Origin: Topomyia yanbarensis
Lineage: Eukaryota; Arthropoda; Insecta; Diptera; Culicidae
NCBI RefSeq assembly: GCF_030247195.1
Contig: NC_080672.1
Location: 304,885,115 to 304,949,114 of the forward strand
Length of the DNA stretch: 64,000 nt
Direction of reading: 5' to 3'
In this document: piece after piece, positions 1-10,959 of the stretch
Numbering within the stretch: the stretch's first letter is position 1
How the letters are laid out: each line of letters begins with the position of its first letter
Program-made: the position numbers and the translations under genes
The notes under the pieces: model-generated
Databases searched by the model: none
Told to the model about the DNA's origin: nothing
Seen by the model: only the letters and a program-made list of their open reading frames with translations

Positions 1-434
1 TTGAGTTTTATATGTCATGGAACATGAACAAAAGATCTCTTAGTTCACGATGCTGCGGCTGCCCATGATTCTAAGAGGCATACATTCAACAAAATTACTA
101 AATTTTGTTTAGTTGAATCCGAAGAGAAAACTTAATTCAGCTAACAAACTAAGTCTACTAGTTAGCAAGATTAGCTGACTAATGTAGCAAGTTAAACCCC
201 ACATTAAAAATTTCATCAAAAGTAACTTGTGTGAATTTAAATTTATTTCTCTTGGGAATGGAGGAACATCAAATTGTTTTTTTCTAATCAATGGGTTTTA
301 ATTCCCGTAAAAAAATCTTAATGCTACGTCGCGCAACTTCTGATCCTACCCTCCCCCTCGTCACACTTCGTCACAAATTTAGTATACCTCCCCTACCCCC
401 CAAAATGCTATGTCATTATGCATGACCCCTAGTC
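1..434. other. AT-rich sequence, no gene recognised
   Basis: Only short chance open frames occur here. The stretch leads up to the start of a decayed retrotransposon copy at about 450. I see no domain, splice pattern or terminal repeat in it. Confidence 0.4.
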
Positions 435-450
435 GAAATAATAAAAAAAG

Positions 451-3400
451 AAGGGGGCTTTGACATGAGCCCTGGGGAAGACCCATGTAGCTGATTCGTG
501 TTGTTGATGAATCGTCATGCGAAAAATGCATGTTTTTCAGAAAGCACGTTTAGTAAAAAGTTGTTTAGAGAAACAAGATCATTTTCTAGAACAAATTTCG
601 GATACAGGACAGCATTGCAATCGGTCGATACGAGTTGTGGTCGGAGGCTGGTTTTACTGGTTTCTGGGTGGCGACGACCTTCACTTGCCGCCAGTCATGA
701 GGGACAATATTACCCTCAAGAGACTTATTAAATAAATTCAACAAGCGTCTCTTATCAGAGTCTGGCAGATACTTTAAGAAGTTAAATTTGATTCTGTCTG
801 GCCCTGGAGCTTTATTGTTACAGGACAAGAGAGCAAGTGAGAACTACACCATCGAACATGGTGTTTCGTTCGCGTTATCGTGAGGGGCCGCAACGCGGTA
901 GATTTTCTGTGCCAGGGCGGAATCCGGACAAACCTTCTTGGCAAAATCAAATATCCAACGGTACGCTCTCGTTAGTACTGTTTCGGTTTCGTAAGCGCCG
1001 GGCCGTGTACCAAAGGGTGCTCATCGATGTTTCTCTCGTTAGCCCGTCGACGAATCGGCGCCAGTAGCTACATTTTTTGGCTTTCATCGATCTCTACATG
1101 AGCATTTCCGCCATCGCGTACTATCAGTAGCTAACTGACAGCCCGTCGTCCCGGAAGGTCTTATACGCGGCGACATTCTCCGCGTACACGTCTCTTTATC
1201 CCACCATGGATTGGGAGGACGCCCGCGAGATTTCTGGTCTGATATGCGCTTAGTCTGAGCTTGAATCGCGGTATCGATAATCAAGTCAGCCAGGAACCCG
1301 TACTCTTCCTCCGAACGAAGCTCTTGTGTCGATTATACTTTTCCGGATATCGCGGACGCGTAGCTCTTCCTATCAATATTTCGTATGAGGTCATAAAAAC
1401 ATTGATTGTAATCGGCGGCCCTGAACTGTTATCAATATTAATTACGATTGGCAGATGGTCGCTGCCATGAGGATCAGAGACTACCTTCCACATGCAATCT
1501 AACCGCAGCGATGTCGAGCAGAGGGACAGGTCTGAGGCGTTCAGACGCACTGGAGGGGCAGGAATCTGTGTCTTTTCACCCGTGTTCAAAATGGTCACAT
1601 TTAAGTTGTCACAAAGCTCATGGAGTGAGGTAGATCGATTATCGTCATGAAGGCAACCCCATGCCGTACCGTGCACACCAAAAAATAATGAAATTTAAAC
1701 GACATGTAAATCAATACGAATGTAAACATACAATTATTGAATCAAAAATTTGATTGAAAATTACGATAAAATCAATTGGAGCATCAAACAGCATACAATT
1801 TTACACTTTCATTCGTGTAATATTACATGTCATTTATTTTACAGCAGTACTCGAGTAAAAATACATTGAAGTGCATTGGTTTTCCGTTTAAAGAAACTGT
1901 AATTTTCAATCCACGTGTAAACTTATAATAAAATTCGTTGAAGAAAGCACGACAAGTCGTGTGTGTTTGTGGTGGAACTTAATTTTACATTTATATTCAT
2001 GCTCCCAATATGTGCATGAAAATAAACTTAAAATTACAAAATATTTTTTTCTGTGTAGCCTCGGTGCCGGGAGGAGTTCCGCAATATCGCAAAGCCGTCG
2101 GTGGCTAACCGAGGCTCTAGGGAGGATGTAAGTGGAAGCAACGCAAAGGTCTTTGCCTTTAATTCTGGTTTGGCAAGCGACAACTTGAATGCCTGGTGTC
2201 GAGAGGAGGTCGATTTGATTGAAAGAATAGCACTTTTCGATTCCCAAAAGTACTTCTCCGTAAGAGTCTTCTCTATCCAAGCGAATAATATTAAAATCGT
2301 AGAAGTGTAGGTCTATTTCTGAAGTAAGCCATGTCTCGCATAGTGAAAATGCATCGCATTTCAAGTTCTTTAGTAAGATTTTAAAGGAATCGATTTTCGG
2401 GATAATGCTGCTGCTATTCCACTGTAGAACAGTGATTAAATTCGTGACCTCGTTCGATGAATTAGCTATCGAAGGATACAATCGCTGAAAGGAGGGGCCA
2501 TTTCGCAGTGAACTGCATCAAACATGTTTTTACTGCGGGGAGAAAGCTTATCAAGATGCTTTTAAGAGGTCAGAAATATTTAGTGCTATGAGCCACAATG
2601 TCGGAGAAATCTATTAAGCCAGCACTGGTTTCTTTCTCTGGTTGAGATATGGGAACAATTTTTGATGTTCCTGAAAGTGCAGAAAACTCCTTTTCTGTAC
2701 TCAGGTTACTGAGACCGGGACCGACTTGCTTCGGTTTTGCACCAGTACTTCCTTGAGTAGTTTTTTTAGGGGGCCATGAAGAGACACCTTCTGGCCTTTA
2801 CGACGAAACATGGGAGAGGAAATGTTCCTCCTTTTTCTATTGCTTTTAGGCACCGCAGAACATGTTCCCTTCCGTGGTTCATCACAGTCGCCTGCTTCAG
2901 TAGACAAAGATCGCTTAGAGCGTACTGCAAGACAATGCTTGAGATTCTCGTCGCACTGTTTATACGCGGGACATGCCGGGAGAACAAGTGGGTTTCCCTC
3001 ACAGTAGAGACACTTTTCGACAACCCTTCCACAGGAATGATCCGCATGATTCCCACCGCATTTACCACAACGGGCCTTATTGCTACAATGGGATGCTGTG
3101 TGTCCCAATTGTTTGCAATTAGTACAGTTCATGACCCGTGGCACGAAGAGGTGAACAGGTAGACGAACCTTGTCAAAGAGGAGGTAGCTGGGTAGAGTAG
3201 AACCGGCTAAGGTCACCCGATAAGAGTCTGAGTTTTAATATTTTTTCTTCCCGTCAGCTACGACTGACGCTGAATGCAAACGTTTGCACTCCAGTATCTT
3301 CACTGGCTTTAGCATGGGGTCTTTGAAACAGCCAGTCCCTTGTTTCAGTAGGTCATCGCAACTCAGACACGAATCGGAGACTACCCCGCAGACTTCAACC

Positions 3401-3740
3401 CTGTTAGTTGGAATATACACCTGTACTCCTTCGTAAAGGGCCCATAGCCAGCAATATCATTTGCCTGATTTAAACTGTTCACCCCAACCCGAAGCCTATC
3501 AGGGCGAATTTTCGATATTTCTGTCACGGCCGAATACCGGTACGTCAGAACTCGAGAAATCTGCAATAAATTCAAACACTTTTTGCTTTTGGTCTTGAAG
3601 AAGATCACGAAGGGTCCGGTGACCGAGCTTGGATATACTTTGAGCCGAGGAGCCGATTTTGTTTCGACGTCCATCTCACCTTGAGATGAGCCGCCGTCGG
3701 GGAGTTCATTTTTGCACGGGCCTATTATCCAGTACACGTT
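451..3740 (-). pseudogene. Decayed I-superfamily non-LTR retrotransposon, copy 1 (ORF1 and part of ORF2)
   Basis: This is a broken minus-strand relative of the intact elements at 14194-20328 and 23748-29892. Read from the high-coordinate end, 3737-3381 and 3420-3235 match the N-terminal and middle parts of ORF1, and 3216-2701 carries CCHC zinc knuckles (CTNCKQLGHTASHC, then CGKCGGNHADHSC). 2481-2060 matches the endonuclease N-terminus (VLQWNSSSIIPKIDSF, LCETWL). 1676-1084 matches the rest of the endonuclease (GSDHLPI) and the linker. 828-586 matches the early RT domain. Frameshifts and stops interrupt it throughout. A 382-bp MITE (1674-2055) splits the endonuclease. Similarity stops near 451 inside the RT gene, at the motif that codes for LPQGS in the intact copies, so the rest of the RT, the RNase H and the 3' UTR are missing. 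It is a dead copy, and older than the intact ones. Confidence 0.85.
1674..2055 (-). mobile_element. ~380-bp MITE, copy A, nested in retrotransposon copy 1
   Basis: This non-coding insert interrupts the endonuclease region of the fossil element. In the intact copies the sequence before it (ending GTACCGTG) and after it (CGGTGCCGG) are about 25 bases apart. The reverse complement of 5729-6101 aligns to it end to end, which fixes both termini: one end reads CACACCAAAAAATAATG, the other TATTTTTTTCTGTG. The ends are weakly inverted (CACA followed by an A-rich run on each side), so a MITE is the best guess. It has no coding capacity and I cannot assign a superfamily. A clear target-site duplication is not visible. 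Confidence 0.75.
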
Positions 3741-5728
3741 AGTAAGAGAACCAAGAAGGTGACAGCATCAAAACAAAAGCGCTAAATTACTGTTTTCAAC
3801 AAAAAGTTAGTTCGCCCAAATATCAACTAGACGAAAGCAAGAATTCAACTACATTTTTGGTTGAAATTGTGATAAATCGGTTTTCAGTGCAGATTGAAGT
3901 CGCGACAAAAATAAAAGAAGACGCGATTGTAAAAAAACTAAAAATTAAGCTTTCAGCTCTAGTGGCGAGCAAAATATAGCAACAGTGATACCTACACAAA
4001 CTATGAAATTAAATATTAAATTTTGACGAGCCTTTTCTTGATGCATAGTTTGATTCCGTGCACCCTTTAAATAAGCCGCCATTTGGGCAAGTCCGATTAG
4101 GAACAATCCTCTGGTATCTCGTTCAAGCGCGCTTTGAGTTTTCGGTTTGAGCTAAGAAGAACACTCTAATCATGGCAACTATTGTTCATCTATCAATCGA
4201 TCAAATGGTATACTTTTGCAATAAAATATAAAGTCTTCTGAAAAGTATAATGAAAAATAATCGACGAAGAGCGACAAAGAACGCTTATCTCATGAGACGA
4301 CCATTATAGTATAAACATCCTGCTGTATACCAACCTAAACTCGCATGGAGCAAAAACACACCCCCAGGTATGCAGTGTTGTCTCTTCATGAAATCAACTA
4401 CATGTAAAATTTCTCCGCGATCGGTCCCGCAAAATACAATATTTTTTTAATTTTGAAGCTTCATCGTTTTGAAATGAATCTCTTTCTGACGTTTTAATCA
4501 AGAATTCACCTTTGGCATCAGTCCATCCCAGTCATCTGTCAGTTTCTTTGCATGTATGGTTGGTTATTCCCGTCGTTGAAATGATTTTAAAGACAAACAA
4601 CCACAATATCGATAAATCGATGAATCTGTGAAACAAATTAATTCCAAAAGTCATCATCGCCTCAATCAGCTCTCGAGTTCTTATCAACCCGGCCAGCCGC
4701 ACCAATTATTGTGCCAACTACTAGCAGCATAGATTCTTACACGCCACGAGATGTGAGACGCGATGCTATAATGAGTAAGACTTTTCAACGAGAACATGAA
4801 ATTACATAGAAAAAAGCCTTCCCGTTCGTAAGCAACATACACGCAAGAGGCTGAGAGACCCCGAAGAGGATCGATCGCCAACAAGTATACACGCAAACAC
4901 ACAAAGAGATGCATGGTGTAGTCTGTGGATCGATTGGTTTGGATCGGCTGAAGCGGCTGGGCTCTAGCGATAGAACACAATTCATGCTAGAAGCTGCGAA
5001 GGGGTGCTGCTGATAGATAACATGAGATGAACCCGACTACAGGTAAAGTAGAATTACAAAAACTTCAACAGAAATAAAATACAGAAAAAAACGATCGAGG
5101 TTCTACACACTCACGAAGGGGTCACTGACCATCAAGCAGATTTTTTGTTCTGTTATGATTCTTCCACCGTGCCTTTCTTACCACTTTCTCGCCCTTCTTT
5201 CGGGATTTCTTCAGCTTATGCGCACAAGGGAAAAGAGTTACGTAATCAGCGGGAGATTCCGTGTGAAGAGCTACATGTTGTTCTTGTTGATTCGTAATGA
5301 TGAGGTTGACTTCCAATGAGTTTGAATAATTGAACCTATTTAAAACCGAGTCCTTGATAATTGGTTTGTAGAAGGGTAAGTAAATGACTGTGGGATTTTT
5401 TACCTATCAATATGATTAATTACCTTTCTATCAAAGACAAGATAACGTAATACAAATAAGAAGCACCATAAGTTACAGCTCTTCCATTGTCCGAAGGTAA
5501 GCTAGGTAAATACACAACTATTCTACAAATGTGATGAGATTTTTTAAAAAACCGTCGGATTAATTTTTGTTGCTGCAATTGCAAATTTAATAGACATCAA
5601 CAATCAAAACCTGAGTATCAGTGGCGGATCCAGGGGAAGGGTCCTGGGGGTCCGGACACCCTCCGAAAATTTTCAACGTGTTGAGAAATTTTGAATCAGT
5701 TTCAATTTTATATTAGTTTCAAACCTAT
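3741..5728. other. Unannotated intergenic sequence
   Basis: Open frames here are short, with no recognisable domains. Around 5619-5660 there is a GC-rich patch beginning CAGTGGCGGATCCAGG that resembles the terminus of many insect DNA transposons. I could not find its partner end, so it is not annotated separately. Confidence 0.35.
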
Positions 5729-6101
5729 CACAGAAAAAAAATATTTTGTAATTTTAAGTATGTGATATTTGGAGCATGAATATAAATGTGAAATTAAGGT
5801 CCACAACAAATACACACGACTTGTTGTGCTTTCTTCAACGAATATTATTATAATTTTACACGTGGATTGAAAATTACAGTTTCTTTAAACGGAAAAATAA
5901 AGCACTTCAATGTATTTTTACTCGAATATTGCTGTAAAATGCATGACATGTAATATTACACGAATGAAAGTGTAAAATTGTATGCTGTGTGATGCTCCAA
6001 TTACTTTTAACGTAATTTTCAATAAAATTTTTGATTCAATCTTTGTATGTTTACATTCGTATTGATTTACATGTCGTTTAAATTTCATTATTTTTTGGTG
6101 C
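5729..6101 (+). mobile_element. ~373-bp MITE, copy B, inverted relative to copy A
   Basis: This is the reverse-complement partner of 1674-2055. It starts CACAGAAAAAAAATATTTTG and ends CATTATTTTTTGGTGCG. Divergence between the copies is modest and mostly substitutions. It is non-coding. Its right end lies only about 26 bases from the start of the 9-bp satellite array, so the satellite may have grown from sequence next to this insertion. Confidence 0.75.
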
Positions 6102-6126
6102 GTAAAATCATTTCAAACCAGATGAA

Positions 6127-7316
6127 ATGAATGAATCGAATGTATCAAATGAATCAAATGAATCAAATAAATCAAATGAATCAAATGAATCAAATGAATC
6201 AAATGAATCAAATGAATCAAATGAATCAAATGAATCAAATGAATCAAATGAATCAAATGAATCAAATGAATCAAATGAATCAAATGAATCAAATGAATCA
6301 AATGAATCAAATGAATCAAATGAATCGGATGAATCGTATGAATCAAATGAATCAAATGAATCAAATGAATCAAATGAATCAAATGAATCGGATAAATCGT
6401 ATGAATCGGATGAATCGTATGAATCAAATGAATCAAATGAATCAAATGAATCAAATGAATCAAATGAATCAAATGAATCAAATGAATCAAATGAATCAAA
6501 TGAATCAAATGAATCAAATGAATCAAATGAATCAAATGAATCAAATGAATCAAATGAATCAAATGAATCAAATGAATCAAATGAATCAAATGAATCAAAT
6601 GAATCAAGTGAATCAAATGAATCAAATGGATCAAATAAATCAAATGAATCAAATGAATCAAATGAATCAAATGAATCAAACGAATCAAACGAATCAAATG
6701 AATCAAATGAATCAAATGAATCAAATGAATCAAATGAATCGAATGAATCAAATGAATCAAATGAATCAAATGAATCAAATGAATCAAATGAATCAAATGA
6801 ATCAAATGAATCAAATGAATCAAATGAATCAAATGAATCAAATGAATCAAATGAATCAAATGAATCAAATGAATCAAATGAATCAAATGAATCAAATGAA
6901 TCAAATGAATCAAATGAATCAAATGAATCAAATGAATCAAATGAATCAAATGAATCAAATGAATCAAATGAATCAAATGAATCAAATGAATCAAATGAAT
7001 CAAATGAATCAAATGAATCAAATGAATCAAATGAATCAAATGAATCAAATGAATCAAATGAATCAAATGAATCAAATGAATCAAATGAATCAAATGAATC
7101 ATATGAATCAAATGAATCAAATGAATCAAAGGAATCAAACGAATCAATCGAATCAAATGAATCAAATGAATCAAGTGAATCAAATGAATCAAATGAATCA
7201 AATGAATCAAATGAATCAAATGAATCGAATGAATCAAATGAATCAAATAAATCAAAAGAATCAAATGAACCAAATGAATCAAATGAACCGAATGAATTTT
7301 ATGAATCCAATTAATA
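6127..7316. repeat. 9-bp satellite array, unit ATGAATCAA, about 130 copies
   Basis: The stretch is an almost pure tandem array of a 9-base unit, about 1,190 bp long. Variant units such as ATGAATCGG, ATGAATCGT, ATAAATCAA and ACGAATCAA cluster near 6330-6420, 6600-6690 and after 7100. Because the period is a multiple of three and the unit has no stop in several frames, it gives open frames of about 390-400 codons: (N-E-S)n and (M-N-Q)n on the plus strand, (L-I-H)n on the minus strand. These follow from the repeat and are not evidence of a gene. No splice site or flanking coding sequence supports translation. Confidence 0.97.
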
Positions 7317-7990
7317 CAATTATGTCAAATGAATGAAATGGATAAAATGAATAAAATGATTGGAACGAATGAAAAAAAAAAATAAATAAAATGATAAATA
7401 AATGAATTTAATAAAACGAATAAATAGAACAAACGAATCAAATAAAAAAAATGAATAGAATTGACGAAATGAATAAAAAGAAGAAGAAAAAGAGCAGAAC
7501 AAAATAAACTAATTAATATAAAAAATTAAACGATGTTAAAAAGTTATAAATAAATAGAAAAAAATAAATTGTGTCAGATAAATAATTTGGATGAAATGAA
7601 TAAAATTGAAAAAATAGTCGGATTATTAAAATGAAGAAACTGAATAACATGTATGAACTGGAAAAAACGAATAGAATGCATAGCATGAAAACAGTGAATT
7701 AAATAAGTTCAATGTGTGATATGCATAAAATGCACGAAAAAAATAAACTGATCAGAGAATGAAAGAATGAAACGAATAAAATAGATGAAATGAAAAAAAA
7801 ATAAATAAAAAGTGTGCCAAATCAAATAAAAAATGAAAACGCAATGATCATATACTTAAAATTAGTCAAATATTCAAAATGAATAAAATAAACAAGACGA
7901 ACGAAATCCATGAAATGAAGAAACTGAAAAAAATACTATTTAGACTGAAAGTAAAAACATTTTTGAATAAAGTAAAAGAATAAACCTGAT
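7317..7990. repeat. Degenerate A-rich decay zone of the 9-bp satellite
   Basis: Motifs such as AATGAATAAAATG and GAACGAATGAA recur irregularly and thin out away from the array. This looks like an older, mutated margin of the same tandem array that has drifted towards A-rich low-complexity sequence. No gene is seen. Confidence 0.6.
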
Positions 7991-9634
7991 TGTACGAATT
8001 TGAGAACTATTGTATCAGAAAGTTATGAATTGATTTTGAAAATCACATTATCTGAAAAATGGCTGAACTTCCTAGGGTTTTAATTCTTTTTTGTTTACAC
8101 CTTTTCGTTTTCGTTTTTTTTTTCTTGACGGCGTCGTTTAAGATCATCTGGTGTTTCTTTTTTATTGATGGACCCTAATTGGTTATAAGGAACCTGGAAC
8201 GTTCAATTCATTTTGGAGTTTTAATTAGTGGAAATTTGATAAGCTTGGAACAAAAATACAAAATGATTAATATCTGAACGGATTTTGACAGTCTATAGTT
8301 TATTTGAAAAATATTTTCAGAAGCATTCTATTTATATGTAGTTTCCGCAATGTGATCACTTTTTTCGAAAATTATTAAAACCAAAATAATAGTGTCAAAT
8401 TATCACGTTAAGCCATTTGAAACAAGTTTTATTAAAATCGGTTCAGCCATTGCTGTTTTCGAAGTTTGAACGAGTCCAATACATTTCTTTTGTAAGAAAT
8501 GTGAAAATGCGTTTTTTGACAAAAAAAACAGCGGATTTAAGCTTATGCACCTGGTACATTAGACGTAAACAACATTGTGACGTATTTTTCTGTCTATTGA
8601 TAAATTTTTTTCATATTTTGTCATGAGGAATTTCACGAAGCTCCATCCGAAAATCTTTAAAATCACGGCCATCTTAGATTTCTATGAAACTTTACACTTT
8701 TCACCGGCGTGGAAGACTATACATTTCCCACAGTCAATAAGATTATTTTAACTCAAAAGCAACTTTTCAAAAGGGCGTAGACGTTTCTACGTGCAAAATT
8801 TTCAAAAAAGAATTGCTCGATTGCTGTATTTTATACAGCAAAACTATCTAAGAATGAGCTACATTCTAAATACCATTTCAAATCAATAAGCGCATAACAA
8901 AAAATTTCTAAAATCTAGTAGTTCTCGAGTTTGTTTTAACAACACAATAATTTTGTTTTATAACGACCTTTCCATAAGTTATTCGCGTTTTTTCAAATGC
9001 CTTATAAAATTTCCTGTAACTTTCCCTTTGACATCAAGGCGCTATTGTGAACCATTTGAAGCTATATTTAAATGGGGTAACACGAATAACTTTTAAAAAG
9101 GGCATAACTACACGAAATTATTGTTTTTGTTGGAGCAAAATTCCAAATATCTCGACAACTATCGCCATTCGTAAGATTTTTGTTAAATGCATTTTGATTT
9201 TAAATGATGTTTAGAATTATATTCTGTAATAAAATTACAGTTTTGTATATCAATTAGTATGAAATTTAAAAACATGTATGAAGTTACTGTTAGAAAAACG
9301 TTTTTTTTTATTTTTCTCTATCATGCTATCACATTCAAAATGTTTCTTTTCTCTTTAGATTTTTGTTGACAAAATATAAAAAAAAATCTAAAAAAAGGGT
9401 TTTTTGCAACTTAATTTTTTAACATAAATTTTTGCTTTTTTGAAAAATGACACAACATTTTTTTCGGTGTATATTTTTTTTCGTACAGAAGTATTCATTC
9501 CCTGTAACTTTTCCCATTCTTATGGGCGCAAAAATGTAGTTTCACTGATCGAGCTTAAAATTTTCACAGTTATTCTAGGACCCAAATGGAACTCCATACA
9601 TTTTGGCCAAAAATCTCATAAAAACCATAAACTG
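7991..9634. other. AT-rich sequence, nothing recognised
   Basis: Long A and T runs and short open frames only. I found no domain, terminal repeat or RNA-like fold that I could support. Confidence 0.35.
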
Positions 9635-9820
9635 CAGACACTTTATACACAGACTAGCGAAGTGTCAAAAAGTGCATCCAAACGAGCATGAGTGTATTGA
9701 GAGGGGAAGTAAAGAGGGAAGCCCATGCAAAGCTTACTGTGTCTTCCGTGATGCCAGGAAATGTTCATGGTTGCTTGTTTTGCTGTTTTTGTCTCCGCAG
9801 GTCTGTGTATAAAGTGTCTG
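9635..9820. mobile_element. 186-bp MITE with ~20-bp terminal inverted repeats
   Basis: CAGACACTTTATACACAGAC at 9635-9654 is matched in inverse at 9801-9820 (GTCTGTGTATAAAGTGTCTG), with no mismatches over 20 bases. The interior is non-coding. The near-perfect arms suggest a fairly young insertion. I see no convincing target-site duplication, so the superfamily is open. Confidence 0.75.
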
Positions 9821-9867
9821 TAAGATTAACCTCCCAAATGTAGACAGTGTCATTATAAATAAAATAA

Positions 9868-9928
9868 AATTGAGTTAGACTATCTACAGCGATAAATTGA
9901 ATTGAGTTAGACTATCTAGAGCGATGGA
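9868..9928. repeat. Two-copy tandem repeat, ~31-bp unit
   Basis: AATTGAGTTAGACTATCTA occurs twice, near 9869 and 9898. The two units differ by about one base in the aligned part. Short local duplication with no visible function. Confidence 0.7.
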
Positions 9929-9991
9929 ATACATTATAGTTAAATAAATACTTGTACTAATGAAATATTCGTTTGGACAATCAGTATTATG

Positions 9992-10141
9992 AACAGATAT
10001 AGCGTAGTTGGCAAATCTATTGCCTTGTATGCAACTCACCTGGGTTCGATTCCCAACCCCGCGCTTAGAGATAGAGACTTTTCAAAGAGATTTTTCCAAC
10101 CCGAGGCGGATAGCCCTAGCGTTAAAACGTCTATAATCATT
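9992..10141 (+). mobile_element. tRNA-derived SINE (Feilai-like)
   Basis: A tRNA-like head carries a textbook RNA polymerase III internal promoter. Box A TAGCGTAGTTGG is at 10000-10011 and box B GGTTCGATTCC at 10043-10053. The region between is not a foldable tRNA gene: the acceptor stem is not closed. The head is followed by a tRNA-unrelated body (ACCCGAGGCGGATAGCC) and a short tail near 10120-10141. This is the structure of Feilai, the tRNA-related SINE described from Aedes aegypti. Naming that family is from memory of its layout, not from alignment. Ends are approximate. Confidence 0.75.
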
Positions 10142-10959
10142 TTTTGGAGCTAGCATAAATCCGAATGCAGTCCTGCTACTAAGTTAGTGTCTAGACCTTT
10201 AGTTAATGGTTTGTGCCCTTCACGCGCAAATTTGGGTTTAGACAATTTTTTTCTCAGTGGAGAAAAAAATAGTTTTACCAATTTTTTCTGTATTATGGAG
10301 AAAAATAGCATCGTGCACGAATATATAGCTGCATTGAAAAACATACATAGTTTAATCTTAATGTACAACTTTAGAGGGGGATGGGGGTTTCACTTAAAAA
10401 AAAACTTTTTGGCGCATTTTTTAGAAATTCGGTTGAAACAAATTAATCGAAACTTTTGTACATTATAATGTATCAATTCTATAGCATTCTATAATTTTTC
10501 TATGCAAAAATATCGACAAGCGACTCGGTGACGAAGCTTTTAGTAGAACGTCTCTGGAAAAACACGATTTGCTGTGTTAATTGTAGCTCGGCCAAAAATT
10601 ATCTGAAATCAAAAACAAATTTTTTTGTCGAAGTATCATTCAATCCTAACCCTATTGTGATAGGTTTGAGATGCACAATACGCATTTCCATTTTGTATAT
10701 TATTTTCCAAAACATCTATATGTTTGCAGAATAACTAAATTACTTCTCATTTCGTGTGCATCATTACTTATTCTAGATGAAAAATTTTTAGAATCACTTG
10801 AAAATTAATTCACGAAGTACTTCTTGCTCTAGCTGAAATGCTCATGGTTTTTGAATGAATCGGTCTATCGACTACAATAATATGCAGAAAATATAATCTG
10901 CATTTCGATATGAAACCGGTTCGGCTTAATAAACCTAATGATTTTTTTGGTTCATTTTC
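10142..10959. other. AT-rich sequence between the SINE and the palindrome
   Basis: Only short frames without recognisable domains. Nothing supported. Confidence 0.35.

Noticed and set aside
5619..5660. Terminus of a hAT-like element (CAGTGGCGGATCCAGG)
   Set aside because: Only one end is visible; no inverted partner or target duplication found.
6127..7316. CRISPR-like array
   Set aside because: Units are contiguous 9-mers with no spacers, and the context is eukaryotic.
6113..7336. Three ~390-400 codon open frames over the satellite
   Set aside because: They are direct translations of a 9-bp tandem repeat without stops. There is no flanking coding sequence, splice site or complex protein.
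10000..10070. A functional tRNA gene on the plus strand
   Set aside because: A and B boxes are good, but no acceptor stem closes and the sequence continues into a SINE body.
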